A stretch of 64,000 bases of DNA from an uncultured Clostridia bacterium (GCA_944341075.1 CALVLV010000003.1:1-64000), one strand, 5' to 3'; positions 9,654 through 17,738 are shown, numbered from the stretch's first letter. Made by a program: numbers and translations. The notes: a model not told the origin generated them from the sequence alone.

Positions 9654-10532
9654 TCAGCTGTTTTTTCTCATTTCGCCAAGGTTTTCAACGTGGCGCTCTT
9701 CCAGCTTTTCGTATGCGGCAGTCTTGTCTATAACTGCCTTTAAGAGCCCGTCAAGTTCGCCGCCCTCGCTGTAGTCGGCGGGCGCAAAGTAGCGTATGCG
9801 GTTGTTTGCCATAAGGCGGAAAACCTTTTGCTTGTCCTTTTTTTCGGGGTCGAACACGCCTATCGCGTGCCCGCCGTAGGAATTTACCAGCTTCATGCAG
9901 GGTATGTCTGTGTCGCTGTCGCCTATATATACCACGTTGCGCAGCGGAACGCGCAGCTCTTCTGGCCGTATGTATTCGTTCACGCCCTCGTGGTCGTTTA
10001 TGTCAAGGCAGCCCTTTTCAATGCGGAACAAAAACTGCGTCTTGTTTGTGTAATTTATCGCCTGCGCGGGCCATACTGGCACGCCGTCTTCGTCGTAGCA
10101 GAATGCGCTGGCGTATATCTTTTTAAAATGCCTGGCTATCGCGGTGCCCTCTATCATCTCCTTCAGCCCGGAAGAAATTATGTAGTGCTCCACGCATATT
10201 CCGCGCTCTCTGCCGTACTCGTCTATGCGGCCGAACCACCCTTCTGCGCCGCGGTACAGCTCTATCTTTGCACCGTATTCGTTAAGCGCCCTTCGCGTAA
10301 CGTAAAATTTGCCCTTTGCCTTTTTAACCATGGTAAGCATATAGGCAAGGTTCATGTCCATGTCGTTTTCCACTGCCAGCTTGTTTGACTGCCGCCAGAA
10401 CTCGTTCACGTCTTCGCCCACAGACTGTATAAATCCCTGTGCCTGCATGTCGCCGGGCGTAAGCGTGCGGTCAAAGTCGTAGCACACCGCCAGCACAGGC
10501 GTGTTTCCCTTTTTAAGCCTTCCGTAATTCAT
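9654..10532 (-). CDS. HAD-superfamily phosphatase
   Basis: A 292-residue haloacid-dehalogenase hydrolase. Motif I is DFDRTLT near residue 20, with the nucleophile and acid/base Asp pair. Motif II is probably ISSGL near 120. Motif IV is the GDSDTD segment near 218. The helical cap between motifs I and II resembles phosphoserine phosphatase-type C1 caps. The start codon overlaps the stop of the upstream lipoprotein gene by four bases, so the two are translationally coupled. The C-terminal 40 residues are charged and helical. Substrate unknown. Confidence 0.8.
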   Translation of the reverse strand: MNYGRLKKGNTPVLAVCYDFDRTLTPGDMQAQGFIQSVGEDVNEFWRQSNKLAVENDMDMNLAYMLTMVKKAKGKFYVTRRALNEYGAKIELYRGAEGWFGRIDEYGRERGICVEHYIISSGLKEMIEGTAIARHFKKIYASAFCYDEDGVPVWPAQAINYTNKTQFLFRIEKGCLDINDHEGVNEYIRPEELRVPLRNVVYIGDSDTDIPCMKLVNSYGGHAIGVFDPEKKDKQKVFRLMANNRIRYFAPADYSEGGELDGLLKAVIDKTAAYEKLEERHVENLGEMRKNS

Positions 10533-10981
10533 TGTTTCACCCCGTCTGTCTCCGTCACCCTGTTTCCCTGCGCGTCGTAGTGCACGGGGTCACATTCAAT
10601 GTAACTGACGAATGTTCTTGTGATATATATTGCCACTGCGCTGAAATATCCGTCTCCGTCTGTCGAAGTGGTAACAGTGTGTTTTTCGCCGTATTTTATT
10701 GGTACAGATGTTCCGCCGCCCGCTATAAGTGTTTTCTCTTCTTCGTATTTATCGGCATCGTATTCATCGGCCTTATAAATGTTTATGGTTACGTCTAATT
10801 CAATTTTGCTCTTACTTATGTTTTCCGCAATAAAGCTCACGGTACCATCGCCGTTGCCTACTGAGGTCAGCGCTATATAGTCAGGCCTGACATCCTTGTC
10901 ACTATGCGCGCATGCAGCAAATGTAGGTGCGATAAAAGCAATAAGCAGTAACACAACAAAAAATTTTACCTGTTTTTTCAC
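10529..10981 (-). CDS. Small lipoprotein, paralogue of the neighbour at 11067
   Basis: A 150-residue protein with a lysine-rich N-terminus, a hydrophobic segment and a lipobox-like FAAC, so it is probably a lipoprotein anchored on the outer face of the membrane. The mature part is mostly beta-rich. Near the C-terminus lies YIECDPVHYDAQGNRV, almost identical to the end of the adjacent lipoprotein. I know no family with this motif. It is translationally coupled to the HAD phosphatase and sits downstream of the XRE regulator and the other lipoprotein, so all four look like one operon. Confidence 0.7.
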   Translation of the reverse strand: MKKQVKFFVVLLLIAFIAPTFAACAHSDKDVRPDYIALTSVGNGDGTVSFIAENISKSKIELDVTINIYKADEYDADKYEEEKTLIAGGGTSVPIKYGEKHTVTTSTDGDGYFSAVAIYITRTFVSYIECDPVHYDAQGNRVTETDGVKQ

Positions 10982-11066
10982 AAATTTTACCTTTAGAATA
11001 AATTATTATTGTCGGTACACGTCTGTGCAGGTTTGCACAGCAACAGTACGCTGGAATAGCTGTAAA

Positions 11067-11462
11067 TTAAACGCGGTTGCCGCGTGCGTCGTAGTGCACG
11101 GGGTCACATTCAATGTAGTTTGTGGCGTCTTCAGCAGTGTATTCTGCCACGGCGCAGAACCAGCCGCCTTCGCCTGCATCCGTGGTAAGCTCCAGCCGTT
11201 CGCCCGCCGCAAGGGCGGCGGTATATGTGCTGTCTATCGCCTGCATTTCTGCGGCTGTCGTCCGCTCGTCAGAGCGGTATATCGTCAGCTTTACTGCCAC
11301 GCTGCCGCGGCTAAGGTCAAATTCGTTTATGGCAACGGCGGTAATGGTGCCGTCTTCTCCATTAAGCCTTACGGAAAGAAAGCGGAATGTGCCTGCACAG
11401 GCCGAAAGGGCGAACAGGGCGGCACATATGGCCAAAATAAAGCCGCATATCGCCTTTTTCAT
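11067..11462 (-). CDS. Small lipoprotein with a C-terminal YIECDPVHYDA motif
   Basis: A 131-residue predicted lipoprotein: positively charged MKK start, hydrophobic core and lipobox LSAC at about residues 18-21. The mature region reads as short beta strands and ends with NYIECDPVHYDARGNRV at the very C-terminus. The start at 11462 overlaps the stop of the XRE gene by four bases and has a GGGGAAAG ribosome site; a longer frame upstream is unsupported. It appears to be a duplicate of the 10529 gene, which carries a short extra tail after the same motif. No function is assigned. Confidence 0.7.
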   Translation of the reverse strand: MKKAICGFILAICAALFALSACAGTFRFLSVRLNGEDGTITAVAINEFDLSRGSVAVKLTIYRSDERTTAAEMQAIDSTYTAALAAGERLELTTDAGEGGWFCAVAEYTAEDATNYIECDPVHYDARGNRV

Positions 11463-11977
11463 CTGCGCTTTCCCCTTATTATCATGTATATGAATATTGC
11501 GGCTATCAGCACCATGAACAGCGCAAGGAATACGCACAGCACTATCATGGGCGTGTTCTGCGGAATGGAGACCACCCATACAGTGGCGCTTGAATCGTAG
11601 CCGGCGTCCTTTACGGCGTATACTATGGTGGCAATAAGCCCGCCCAGCGCCGCGGCAAACAGCGCGGCAAGTACCGCAACGCAGGCAATAAATTTCCGCT
11701 TTGCGTGCGGCTTTTGCTGCGCCTCCTCGGCGCCGTTATGCGTTGTTTGCGCTTCATCGACGGGTTTTTCTGCCGTGCAGCCCAACATTTCGTTGGCGTC
11801 TATGGCAAACGCGCTGCATATGCGCGCCATCTGCGGAATGGAGGGGTAGCTCCTGCCAGACTCCCAGCGCGATACCGTCTGCCTGGTGACGTCCAGCATG
11901 TCGGCAAGCTCCTGTTGCGAAAGCCTGTTTTCATCCCTCAGTTTTATAAGCCTTTCCCTGAAATCCATCTCCGTCAC
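11459..11977 (-). CDS. XRE-family regulator with two C-terminal membrane helices
   Basis: A 172-residue protein. Residues about 5-65 are a helix-turn-helix of the XRE/Cro type (LSQQELADMLDVTRQTVSRWESG). A polar linker follows, then two hydrophobic helices near 95-117 and 140-165 and a basic tail. Membrane-tethered XRE regulators with this plan are common in Bacillota. It heads an operon with two lipoproteins and a HAD phosphatase and may sense an envelope signal. The start is uncertain: GTG at 11977 or ATG at 11968. The consensus promoter places transcription start about 13 bases before the GTG, leaving almost no leader. Confidence 0.8.
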   Translation of the reverse strand: MTEMDFRERLIKLRDENRLSQQELADMLDVTRQTVSRWESGRSYPSIPQMARICSAFAIDANEMLGCTAEKPVDEAQTTHNGAEEAQQKPHAKRKFIACVAVLAALFAAALGGLIATIVYAVKDAGYDSSATVWVVSIPQNTPMIVLCVFLALFMVLIAAIFIYMIIRGKRR

Positions 11978-11996
11978 CGCGAATATAATTTATATA

Positions 11997-12025
11997 ATTA
12001 TACCACCCGCGCGGCGGCTTGTCAA
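11997..12025 (-). promoter_or_regulatory. Consensus sigma-A promoter of the XRE/lipoprotein operon
   Basis: On the minus strand, TTGACA (12020-12025), a 17-base GC-rich spacer and TATAAT (11997-12002) give a perfect match to consensus. Confidence 0.85.
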
Positions 12026-12095
12026 TTGCCTTGTCTTTTCGTCAAAAATCGCAATATTTCGGTAATATGTCCGCATGTTTTTGACTTTTCGGGGC

Positions 12096-12101
12096 TATAA
12101 T
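12096..12101 (+). promoter_or_regulatory. -10 box only 7 bases before the ATG at 12109
   Basis: TATAAT ends 7 bases before the start codon, so the transcript should begin at or next to the ATG. No ribosome binding site is present. No good -35 is seen at 17 bases. Confidence 0.5.
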
Positions 12102-12108
12102 CTTAAAT

Positions 12109-12699
12109 ATGTTTACGCAATTTTTCAAAGATATTTTTTCGGCCGTATCTTCGCTGTCACTCGATGTGCTCCTGTATATATGCTGGGGCGCGTTTGCCCT
12201 GTTGTTTGCCGTGACGCTTGTGCTCACGCTGGTTAGCAGCGGTGTGCGTCGCGCAGATAAGCGCCCCTACCTTGCGCTTGTCAACGTGTTCGCCGTGCTC
12301 ACGGGCGCGCTTTCGCTGCTGCATCAGAGCGTGTCGTATTCGCTGCTGCTTTCCGCCGCGTTCTGGTGCGTGGGGTATCTTACGTACGGGCTGGTGGTGC
12401 TGGCGTCGCGCAAAAGGGAAAAAGTACCCCGCCCTCTGCCGCAGCAGTCCTTCCCTGCGGAGAAGTTTGTGCCGGACGTAACTCCGCCAAAGTCAAACGT
12501 GCGCACAGAGCACGCGCTGTCCGTCACCGAAAAGCTTCTGGCAAAAGATCTCGGCCGCGGCGACAGGCAGGAGGTGGAGCGCATAAAGGCCTCGCTCGGC
12601 TTTGCCCGCATGAAGGGCGAGCTTACCCCTGCCGACAACGAGCGCCTCAATGAAAACTTCAACACGCTTTTAAAGCTAATGGCAAAGTACAACGTGTAG
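12109..12699 (+). CDS. Membrane protein of unknown function, possibly leaderless mRNA
   Basis: A 196-residue protein with three hydrophobic helices in the first 105 residues (about 17-43, 57-75 and 78-100), then a basic, proline-containing linker and a charged helical C-terminal domain (about 130-196) that should be cytoplasmic. I recognise no family. The ATG has no ribosome site and lies directly after a TATAAT box, which suggests a leaderless message. It stands alone, divergent from the XRE operon. Codon use is like its neighbours. Confidence 0.6.
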   Translation: MFTQFFKDIFSAVSSLSLDVLLYICWGAFALLFAVTLVLTLVSSGVRRADKRPYLALVNVFAVLTGALSLLHQSVSYSLLLSAAFWCVGYLTYGLVVLASRKREKVPRPLPQQSFPAEKFVPDVTPPKSNVRTEHALSVTEKLLAKDLGRGDRQEVERIKASLGFARMKGELTPADNERLNENFNTLLKLMAKYNV

Positions 12700-12789
12700 C
12701 GGCATATAGGGAGCCACTCGGTGCGGGAGCCTTTGTAAATCCCACCGACACGCCATCGTTGCGCTCGTACGTGTCATCTCCCCTAATAA

Positions 12790-12990
12790 AGGAGGCACGG
12801 GTAAGGAATAGATTTCTTCATGCGCTCATTCCATTCGCTTAGTCGTAAGGAGCCGCAGGCGACGGAATAGCGCATCGTTCGCCCGCAGGGCGCTATCTGC
12901 CGTTTTCCATAAATGGAAGCCTTCGGCAGAGTGTCGTCGGCTATGCCTCCTCGCGCGCGTCAATGATATATAATTTTCTAAAATAATCAA
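12790..12990 (+). repeat. Dispersed repeat remnants upstream of structured element copy A
   Basis: The 470-base gap 12700-13170 has no credible gene. This part contains GTCGTAAGGAGC...GACGGAATAG and GCGCGTCAATGATATAT segments, both also found at about 33690-33780. The CGCGCGTCAATGA part recurs near 25040. They look like pieces of a composite repeat lying 5' of the hairpin element. Confidence 0.55.
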
Positions 12991-13164
12991 CGTTTCAAGC
13001 AGGGTTTCCCTGCGCAGAAAGACCATATTTGCTGCGGGCAGCAGGCTCACCGGAAGTGAATGGCGGCATTTCTATAAAGGTGGGCGCCAAAAATGCCGCC
13101 AGAGAAACTTGGTTTCTCAGACTCACGAAATTTTTCGGGCGCGGCCGACCGAAAAATTTGTGAA
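12991..13164 (+). repeat. Structured dispersed element, copy A
   Basis: First of three copies of a ~175-base element (others at 22104 and 33793). Hairpins in order: GCAGGG/CCCTGC (12999-13013), GCTGC/GCAGC (13031-13042), TGGCGGCATTT/AAATGCCGCCA (13061-13101), GAGAAAC/GTTTCTC (13102-13118) and a long CACGAAATTT.../...AAATTTGTG arm (13124-13162). The stems differ from the other copies but stay paired. This copy ends about 7 bases before the stop of a minus-strand gene, so it is not a leader of that gene. Confidence 0.7.
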
Positions 13165-13170
13165 CCCGTA

Positions 13171-13683
13171 TCATATCGTCTTCATCTGTGCCTGAAAGTA
13201 TTCGCCCGCGTCTTCGGCCTTTTTAAGCGCGCCGTCGGTCAGCCTTTCGCCCTTTTTAAGTATTATCGCCCCGTCTGCAGAGGTTACGTCGTGCTTCAGC
13301 GTTCGGGGCATGCGCACAATAATAACGTCGCCCGCGGTAACGTATTCGGCGGCGTATTTTCTTTTGCCTATAACGTACTGCGCGCCGCCGTGCGACTGCG
13401 TTATCTCGGTCAGGTGCCCCAAAAACGCACCGCTTTCGCTGTATGCGGGCAGCCCCAGCCTGATGCTGCCGCACGCCTTTTTTACCGCCGACCTGTCTTC
13501 AAAAACTATGTCATTGCCGATGCTCTTTATATCTTTTATGTCTATGTCGAACTCCCGCTCCTGCCCGTCGAAGCACTGCAAAAACTGCGGCTTGCCGTCT
13601 GTGCCCAGCACCCCGCGCACCCATCCGTTCGTCTTTCCGTCGGTGCTTGTCACCGCCTTTCCGTAAAGTTCCGAAAGCTTCAT
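13171..13683 (-). CDS. PRC-barrel-like protein
   Basis: A 170-residue soluble protein. The start MKLSELYGKAV followed by a GWVRGVL strand is typical of PRC-barrel domains. A second similar block begins near residue 73 (IRLGLPAYSESGAFLGHL). PRC-barrels occur in RimM, photosynthetic reaction centre H subunits and small sporulation or RNA-related proteins. The C-terminus, about 110-170, is basic and helical. The ATG has a GGAGGGG ribosome site. No operon partners; function not assigned. Confidence 0.6.
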   Translation of the reverse strand: MKLSELYGKAVTSTDGKTNGWVRGVLGTDGKPQFLQCFDGQEREFDIDIKDIKSIGNDIVFEDRSAVKKACGSIRLGLPAYSESGAFLGHLTEITQSHGGAQYVIGKRKYAAEYVTAGDVIIVRMPRTLKHDVTSADGAIILKKGERLTDGALKKAEDAGEYFQAQMKTI

Positions 13684-13886
13684 AACTTCCCCTCCGTGTC
13701 AATATAAATTTTATATGAATATAATATTCCGTAAGCGGCGCGTACAGCCTTGAAGGTTTTGCCGTATTCTGCCGAAAATTGAGCATAAGGGGAATGCGGG
13801 CGGCGCTGACCTGCTGCAGGCACGGCTTTTTGGCACAAATGTATCAAAGTTGTTAAAAAATTTCATTTGCGCCGCCCTTAAAAAAA

Positions 13887-13914
13887 CTTTACACATAACT
13901 TGACAGGTGTAAAG
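13887..13914 (+). promoter_or_regulatory. NiaR-type operator before nadB
   Basis: An inverted repeat CTTTACAC-N12-GTGTAAAG overlaps the -35 box of the nadB promoter. A further half-site, AGTGTAAAC, lies at the -10. Half-sites of this GTGTaaa type are reported for NiaR, the niacin-responsive repressor encoded by the third gene of this cluster. Confidence 0.7.
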
Positions 13915-13928
13915 TTTTAGTGTAAACT
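13900..13928 (+). promoter_or_regulatory. Promoter of nadB-nadC
   Basis: TTGACA (13900-13905), a 17-base spacer and TAAACT (13923-13928), embedded in the operator. Confidence 0.75.
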
Positions 13929-14019
13929 AATTGCACAATCGGGAGGCGGGAAATAAGTTCCCCGCCGCGGAGCGTTCCTCTGTTTCCCGTAGCGGCGCAG
14001 ATGCGGTGCGCGCGTCGGT

Positions 14020-14170
14020 GTATTGCCGGCCGTGCCGCGGGGCAGTTTTTCTGCTGCGCTGCAGAACAAAGCGCACAGCGGGGTCGGTGTATTGCCGTCC
14101 GCGAACGGCCTTGTTCGGACATGGCGGTCATGCGAAGTCGGTGTATTTCCGTTCGCACACTGCCTGATCG
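14020..14170 (+). repeat. Three spaced copies of GTCGGTGTATTgCCG in the nadB leader
   Basis: The motif GTCGGTGTATTGCCG or a one-base variant occurs near 14024, 14083 and 14138, about 55-60 bases apart, each within locally GC-rich, foldable sequence. The leader is about 340 bases and has no credible reading frame. Confidence 0.5.
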
Positions 14171-14177
14171 GATACCT

Positions 14178-14206
14178 GCCGCGGCAACCGCCGCGGCTTT
14201 ATTTTT
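14178..14206 (+). terminator. Terminator-like hairpin inside the nadB leader
   Basis: GCCGCGG pairs with CCGCGGC across CAACCG and is followed by TTTATTTTTAT. It lies 67 bases before the nadB start, so it may be an attenuator. Confidence 0.6.
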
Positions 14207-14272
14207 ATATTCTTGCGCCCCCTGCGCGGCGTATGGCGCCATGCGCTTTGCGGGCAAAATTTGGGATGTGCT

Positions 14273-15595
14273 ATGATAGAGCTTGAAAAGTATTACGACG
14301 TTATAATAGTAGGTGCCGGCGTAGCCGGGCTGAACTGCGCGCTCAACCTTCCGCGCGACAAAAAGATACTCATAATCTGCAAGGACACGCCCGATAAGTC
14401 CGACAGTTATCTTGCCCAGGGCGGCATATGCAGGCTGGTGGACGAGGCCGACTATCAGGGCTATTTCGACGACACCATGCGCGCGGGCCATTACGAAAAC
14501 AACCCCGCCACGGTGGACTGCATGATACGCAACTCGCAGGAGCTGATAGACGACCTTATCGCATGCGGGGTGCGCTTTGCGCGCAATGCCGACGGCTCGC
14601 TTGCATACACGCGCGAGGGCGGCCATTCCCGCCCCAGGATATGCTTCCACGAAGACTGCACCGGCAGGGAGATAACCACCCACCTCATGCAAAAGGTGCG
14701 TGCCCTTGCAAACGTGTTCGTCGTGCCCTATGTCACCATGGTAGACATAATCGCAGACGGCAACACCTGCTACGGCATAGTGGCAAAGGACAGCAAAAAC
14801 GGCAGGCTGTACAGGCTGTACGCCGATTATACCGTGTTCGCCTCAGGCGGGCTTGGCGGCGTGTTTGAAAATTCAACAAACTTTCGCATACTCACCGGCG
14901 ACGCGCTCGCCGTGTGCCTTACCCACGGCATAGCCATCGACCACATAAATTATATACAGATACACCCCACCACGCTGTACACAAAGGAGAGGGGCAGGCG
15001 CTTCCTCATTTCAGAGAGCGTGCGCGGCGAGGGGGCGGTGCTGCTCGATAAAAACTTCAACCGCTTCTGCGACGAACTTCAGCCGCGCGACGTGGTGACA
15101 AAGAATATTCTCGCGCAGATGAAAAAGGACGGCACCGACCACGTCTGGCTGGATATGCGCCTCATCCCGCGCGAAGAGGTGATAAACCACTTCCCCACAA
15201 TAGTTCAGCGCTGCCTGGACGAGGGGTACGACGTCTTCCGCGAATGTATACCCGTCGTTCCCGCTCAGCACTACTTTATGGGCGGCATCCGCTCAGACCT
15301 TCAGGGCAGGACTACCATGGACAGGCTGTACGCCGTGGGCGAAACGTGCTGTAACGGCGTGCACGGCGCAAACAGGCTGGCTTCAAATTCCCTGCTCGAA
15401 AGCCTTATATTCGCAAAGCGCGCGGCAAAGGATATTCAGTCGCACTACGCGCGCATAGACCAGGGCGCCGCCCGCGCCGCCGAAGCAAAACTCGATCTTG
15501 AAAAATATGCAAACGTGCCCGCCCTTTTAAAGAGCTATAAGGGCATGGTTTTAAAGGCTATAGAGGAGGCAGAACATGAACAACCCCATAACTGA
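14273..15595 (+). CDS. nadB: L-aspartate oxidase
   Basis: A 440-residue FAD enzyme that oxidises L-aspartate to iminoaspartate, the first step of de novo NAD synthesis. The N-terminus has the FAD-binding GAGVAGLNCAL. It continues with SDSYLAQGG, the FAD/substrate region GHSRPRICFHEDCTGREIT, and the C-terminal HYFMGGIRSDLQGRTTMDRLYAVGE and HGANRLASNSLLE segments. It is shorter than the E. coli enzyme because the C-terminal helical domain is reduced. I placed the start at 14273 next to the conserved FAD motif. The end overlaps nadC by 20 bases. No nadA (quinolinate synthase) is in the window. Confidence 0.95.
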   Translation: MIELEKYYDVIIVGAGVAGLNCALNLPRDKKILIICKDTPDKSDSYLAQGGICRLVDEADYQGYFDDTMRAGHYENNPATVDCMIRNSQELIDDLIACGVRFARNADGSLAYTREGGHSRPRICFHEDCTGREITTHLMQKVRALANVFVVPYVTMVDIIADGNTCYGIVAKDSKNGRLYRLYADYTVFASGGLGGVFENSTNFRILTGDALAVCLTHGIAIDHINYIQIHPTTLYTKERGRRFLISESVRGEGAVLLDKNFNRFCDELQPRDVVTKNILAQMKKDGTDHVWLDMRLIPREEVINHFPTIVQRCLDEGYDVFRECIPVVPAQHYFMGGIRSDLQGRTTMDRLYAVGETCCNGVHGANRLASNSLLESLIFAKRAAKDIQSHYARIDQGAARAAEAKLDLEKYANVPALLKSYKGMVLKAIEEAEHEQPHN

Positions 15596-16433
15596 AAAAC
15601 TGCACGTTGACGAGCTTATTAAAATGGCGCTTGCCGAAGATATCTCCAACGAAGACGTGACTACAAACGCCGTTATGCCCGAATATAAAAAGGGCACGGT
15701 AGACCTTATATGCAAGCAGGAGGGCGTCATCTGCGGCCTGGGCGTGTTTGCGCGCGCCTTTACTCTGCTCGACCCCGCAACAGAAGTAAAACTTTTCAAA
15801 GAGGACGGCGACGAGGTTAAAAAGGGCGAACTGCTCGCCACGGTCACGGGCGATATACGCGTACTCCTTTCGGGCGAGCGCACCGCGCTCAACTACCTTC
15901 AGCGCATGAGCGGCATAGCCACCGCCACACGCAGGGTGGTGAAATTGCTTGAAGGCTGCAAAACAAGGCTTTTAGATACCCGCAAAACCACGCCCAACAT
16001 GCGCATATTCGAAAAGTACGCCGTAAAAGTGGGCGGAGGGGTAAACCACCGCTACAACCTTTCAGACGGCATACTCTTAAAAGATAACCACATAGGCGCC
16101 GCGGGCAGCATAGCGGCAGCCGTAAAGGCCGCGCGCGAATACGCCCCCTTCGTCCGTAAGGTGGAAGTGGAGGTGGAAAACCTTGATATGTGCCGCCAGG
16201 CGCTGGATGCGGGCGCAGATATAATAATGCTCGACAATATGTCTGTGGAAGATATGTCCGCCGCCGTCAAGATGATAGGCGGCAGGGCGGTAACTGAGAT
16301 CAGCGGCAACGTCACCGCCCAAACCATCCCCTCCATAAAAAAAGTCGGCGCTGACTTTGTTTCAAGCGGCGCCATAACGCATTCGGCGGGGATTATGGAT
16401 TTGTCGCTCAAAAACCTCCACCCCTTAGATTAA
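15576..16433 (+). CDS. nadC: Nicotinate-nucleotide pyrophosphorylase (quinolinate phosphoribosyltransferase)
   Basis: A 285-residue enzyme converting quinolinate and PRPP to nicotinate mononucleotide and CO2. Hallmarks: EDISNEDVTTNAV near the N-terminus, LNYLQRMSGIAT, the active-site TRKTTPNMR, VGGGVNHRYNLSDGILLKDNH and the C-terminal barrel end EISGNVT and SSGAITHS. Length is typical. It is translated in overlap with nadB, under the shared NiaR-type operator. Confidence 0.97.
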   Translation: MNNPITEKLHVDELIKMALAEDISNEDVTTNAVMPEYKKGTVDLICKQEGVICGLGVFARAFTLLDPATEVKLFKEDGDEVKKGELLATVTGDIRVLLSGERTALNYLQRMSGIATATRRVVKLLEGCKTRLLDTRKTTPNMRIFEKYAVKVGGGVNHRYNLSDGILLKDNHIGAAGSIAAAVKAAREYAPFVRKVEVEVENLDMCRQALDAGADIIMLDNMSVEDMSAAVKMIGGRAVTEISGNVTAQTIPSIKKVGADFVSSGAITHSAGIMDLSLKNLHPLD

Positions 16434-16440
16434 ATAATAT

Positions 16441-16553
16441 TTACTTCGTAATACTTTGTCGCGCTGTGGCAACCTTCAGTCACTTACGTCTGTGTAAGCT
16501 CCTTCAGGTTTTCCTCGCGCTCCTTGTCTTACTCGTAACTCTTATTTAATCTG
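16441..16553 (+). repeat. 3'-flanking dispersed repeat, copy 1 (after nadC)
   Basis: It begins 8 bases after the nadC stop. It shares CTTTGTCGCGCT, CCTTCAGTCA, TACGTC and CTCCTTCA blocks with copies at 19804 and 32066. A central hairpin CTTAC-GTCTGT-GTAAG differs in sequence in each copy but stays paired. Confidence 0.75.
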
Positions 16554-16573
16554 ACCGCGTAATCACCGTTATT

Positions 16574-16589
16574 TGCGGCATATGTGCAG
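16574..16589. repeat. Short palindrome, half-degenerate copy before niaR
   Basis: TGCGGCATATGTGCA, a copy of the GCGGCATATATGCCGC-like motif found in several intergenic regions. Confidence 0.45.
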
Positions 16590-16634
16590 GTAAATTTATA
16601 ATTTTGCTTTGATATAAGGAGGAAAATCTTTAAA

Positions 16635-17147
16635 ATGAAGGCAGAAGAGAGAAGGAAGGAGATCCTTGCAATAGTCGGCAACAGCGATAACGCTTTGCCC
16701 GCCGCTGTGCTTGCCGAAAAAATGGGCGTATCTCGCCAGGTCATCGTGCAGGATATAGCCATTCTGCGCGCAAACGGCTACGATATAATCTCCACAAACC
16801 GCGGCTACATACTCACAGCGCCCAAAAGCGCGGCAACGCGCGTATTCAAGTGCAGGCACACCTTTGAACAGATAGTGGACGAAGGTTACCTTATAATTTC
16901 GCTTGGCGGCAGGGTAGAGGATGTGTTTGTAAACCACCGCATATATGGCCGAATCACCGCCAGGCTAGAGCTGTATAACAACATGCACGTGGAGGAGCTG
17001 TACCGCTCGCTTGTAAGCGGCGCGTCCAAGCCTTTGATGGCGGTTACCGATGGCTATCACTATCACACCGTCTCCGCCCCCGATGATGCCGCGCTCGATA
17101 AAATCGAAGACGCCCTCCGCAAGGCAGGGTATCTTATAGAGATCTGA
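16635..17147 (+). CDS. niaR: NiaR niacin-responsive transcriptional repressor
   Basis: A 170-residue regulator with an N-terminal winged helix (about 5-58; PAAVLAEKMGVSRQVIVQDIAILRANGYDI) and a C-terminal 3H domain, named for three conserved histidines (here H75, H97 and H106 are candidates; a later HYHT segment is also seen). NiaR/YrxA represses NAD synthesis and niacin uptake genes when nicotinic acid is plentiful. It lies downstream of nadBC, separated by a dispersed repeat. The inverted repeat at the nadB promoter is its likely target. RBS AAGGAGG is strong. Confidence 0.93.
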   Translation: MKAEERRKEILAIVGNSDNALPAAVLAEKMGVSRQVIVQDIAILRANGYDIISTNRGYILTAPKSAATRVFKCRHTFEQIVDEGYLIISLGGRVEDVFVNHRIYGRITARLELYNNMHVEELYRSLVSGASKPLMAVTDGYHYHTVSAPDDAALDKIEDALRKAGYLIEI

Positions 17148-17195
17148 CCCGCGCAAATCAAGACGCAGCGTTCATGTTATAGAGAGGTATTTTAT

Positions 17196-17417
17196 ATGGT
17201 GATCCATCACGATAAAATGGCATACGGCAAGCTGGACAACCTGACCGAAAAGTTCGGCGAAGATAAGCTTGCCCGCATGGCACGCATGCTTTCGGTCGGC
17301 GAGGCCGAGGAATCTGCCGACGGCGAAGAGCCGGAAAAGGGCGGCACCGCTAAAGCAAGCGGAAAGGCCGCGGATTCGGCAAATGCCGATGATAAAGCGA
17401 ATAAAGCCGGAGAATAA
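17196..17417 (+). CDS. Small conserved-looking hypothetical protein
   Basis: A 73-residue protein. The first 33 residues look ordered (HHDKMAYGKLDNLTEKFGEDKLARMARML), as seen in small uncharacterised Clostridia proteins. The rest is a low-complexity tail rich in Glu, Gly, Ala and Lys, probably disordered. It follows niaR by 48 bases with a GAGAGG ribosome site and is followed by a strong terminator, so it is likely the last gene of the unit. No function assigned. Confidence 0.55.
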   Translation: MVIHHDKMAYGKLDNLTEKFGEDKLARMARMLSVGEAEESADGEEPEKGGTAKASGKAADSANADDKANKAGE

Positions 17418-17440
17418 ATACTAAAAAAGCAAAAGAAGAA

Positions 17441-17473
17441 GCGCCGCGCGGCCCTGTAGCCGCGCGGCGCTTT
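17441..17473 (+). terminator. Strong intrinsic terminator
   Basis: A 12-bp perfect GC stem GCGCCGCGCGGC with a six-base loop, followed by a short T run and preceded by an A-rich stretch, so it may work both ways. Confidence 0.75.
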
Positions 17474-17498
17474 AAAAATTCAGTTAAATATTATTTGA

Positions 17499-17738
17499 CT
17501 ATTTTCCCCCGCGCGACAGCATCCATTCCTTCACATTTTCGCGCTCTATAGGGGTGATGTCTTCGTTGGCGTACTTTGAATTTTTGCCGCCGTAGGTATA
17601 AACAAAGTATTTTCCGTCCTTGGTTATATACAGCGTCTCTTCGTAACCATTGGCGTCGCCGGGGGCGCCGAATGTAAACTTCTTATCCATTATTGAATCG
17701 AGAGTGTCGTAAACTACACCGTCAATCGTTTTGCGCAT
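17499..17738 (-). CDS. Small hypothetical protein
   Basis: A 79-residue protein with no recognised family. It is beta-rich in the middle (EETLYITKDGKYFVYTYGG) and ends in a charged helix. It has a consensus promoter of its own, which supports it being a real gene. It may be a small single-domain sheet protein. Confidence 0.55.
   Translation of the reverse strand: MRKTIDGVVYDTLDSIMDKKFTFGAPGDANGYEETLYITKDGKYFVYTYGGKNSKYANEDITPIERENVKEWMLSRGGK

Noticed and set aside
12991..13164. Copy A as terminator of the PRC-barrel gene
   Set aside because: The last hairpin has no T-tract on that strand, and the same structure stands upstream of genes elsewhere.
14029..14160. CRISPR-like repeats in the nadB leader
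   Set aside because: Only three 15-base units, imperfect and within structured leader sequence; no cas genes nearby.
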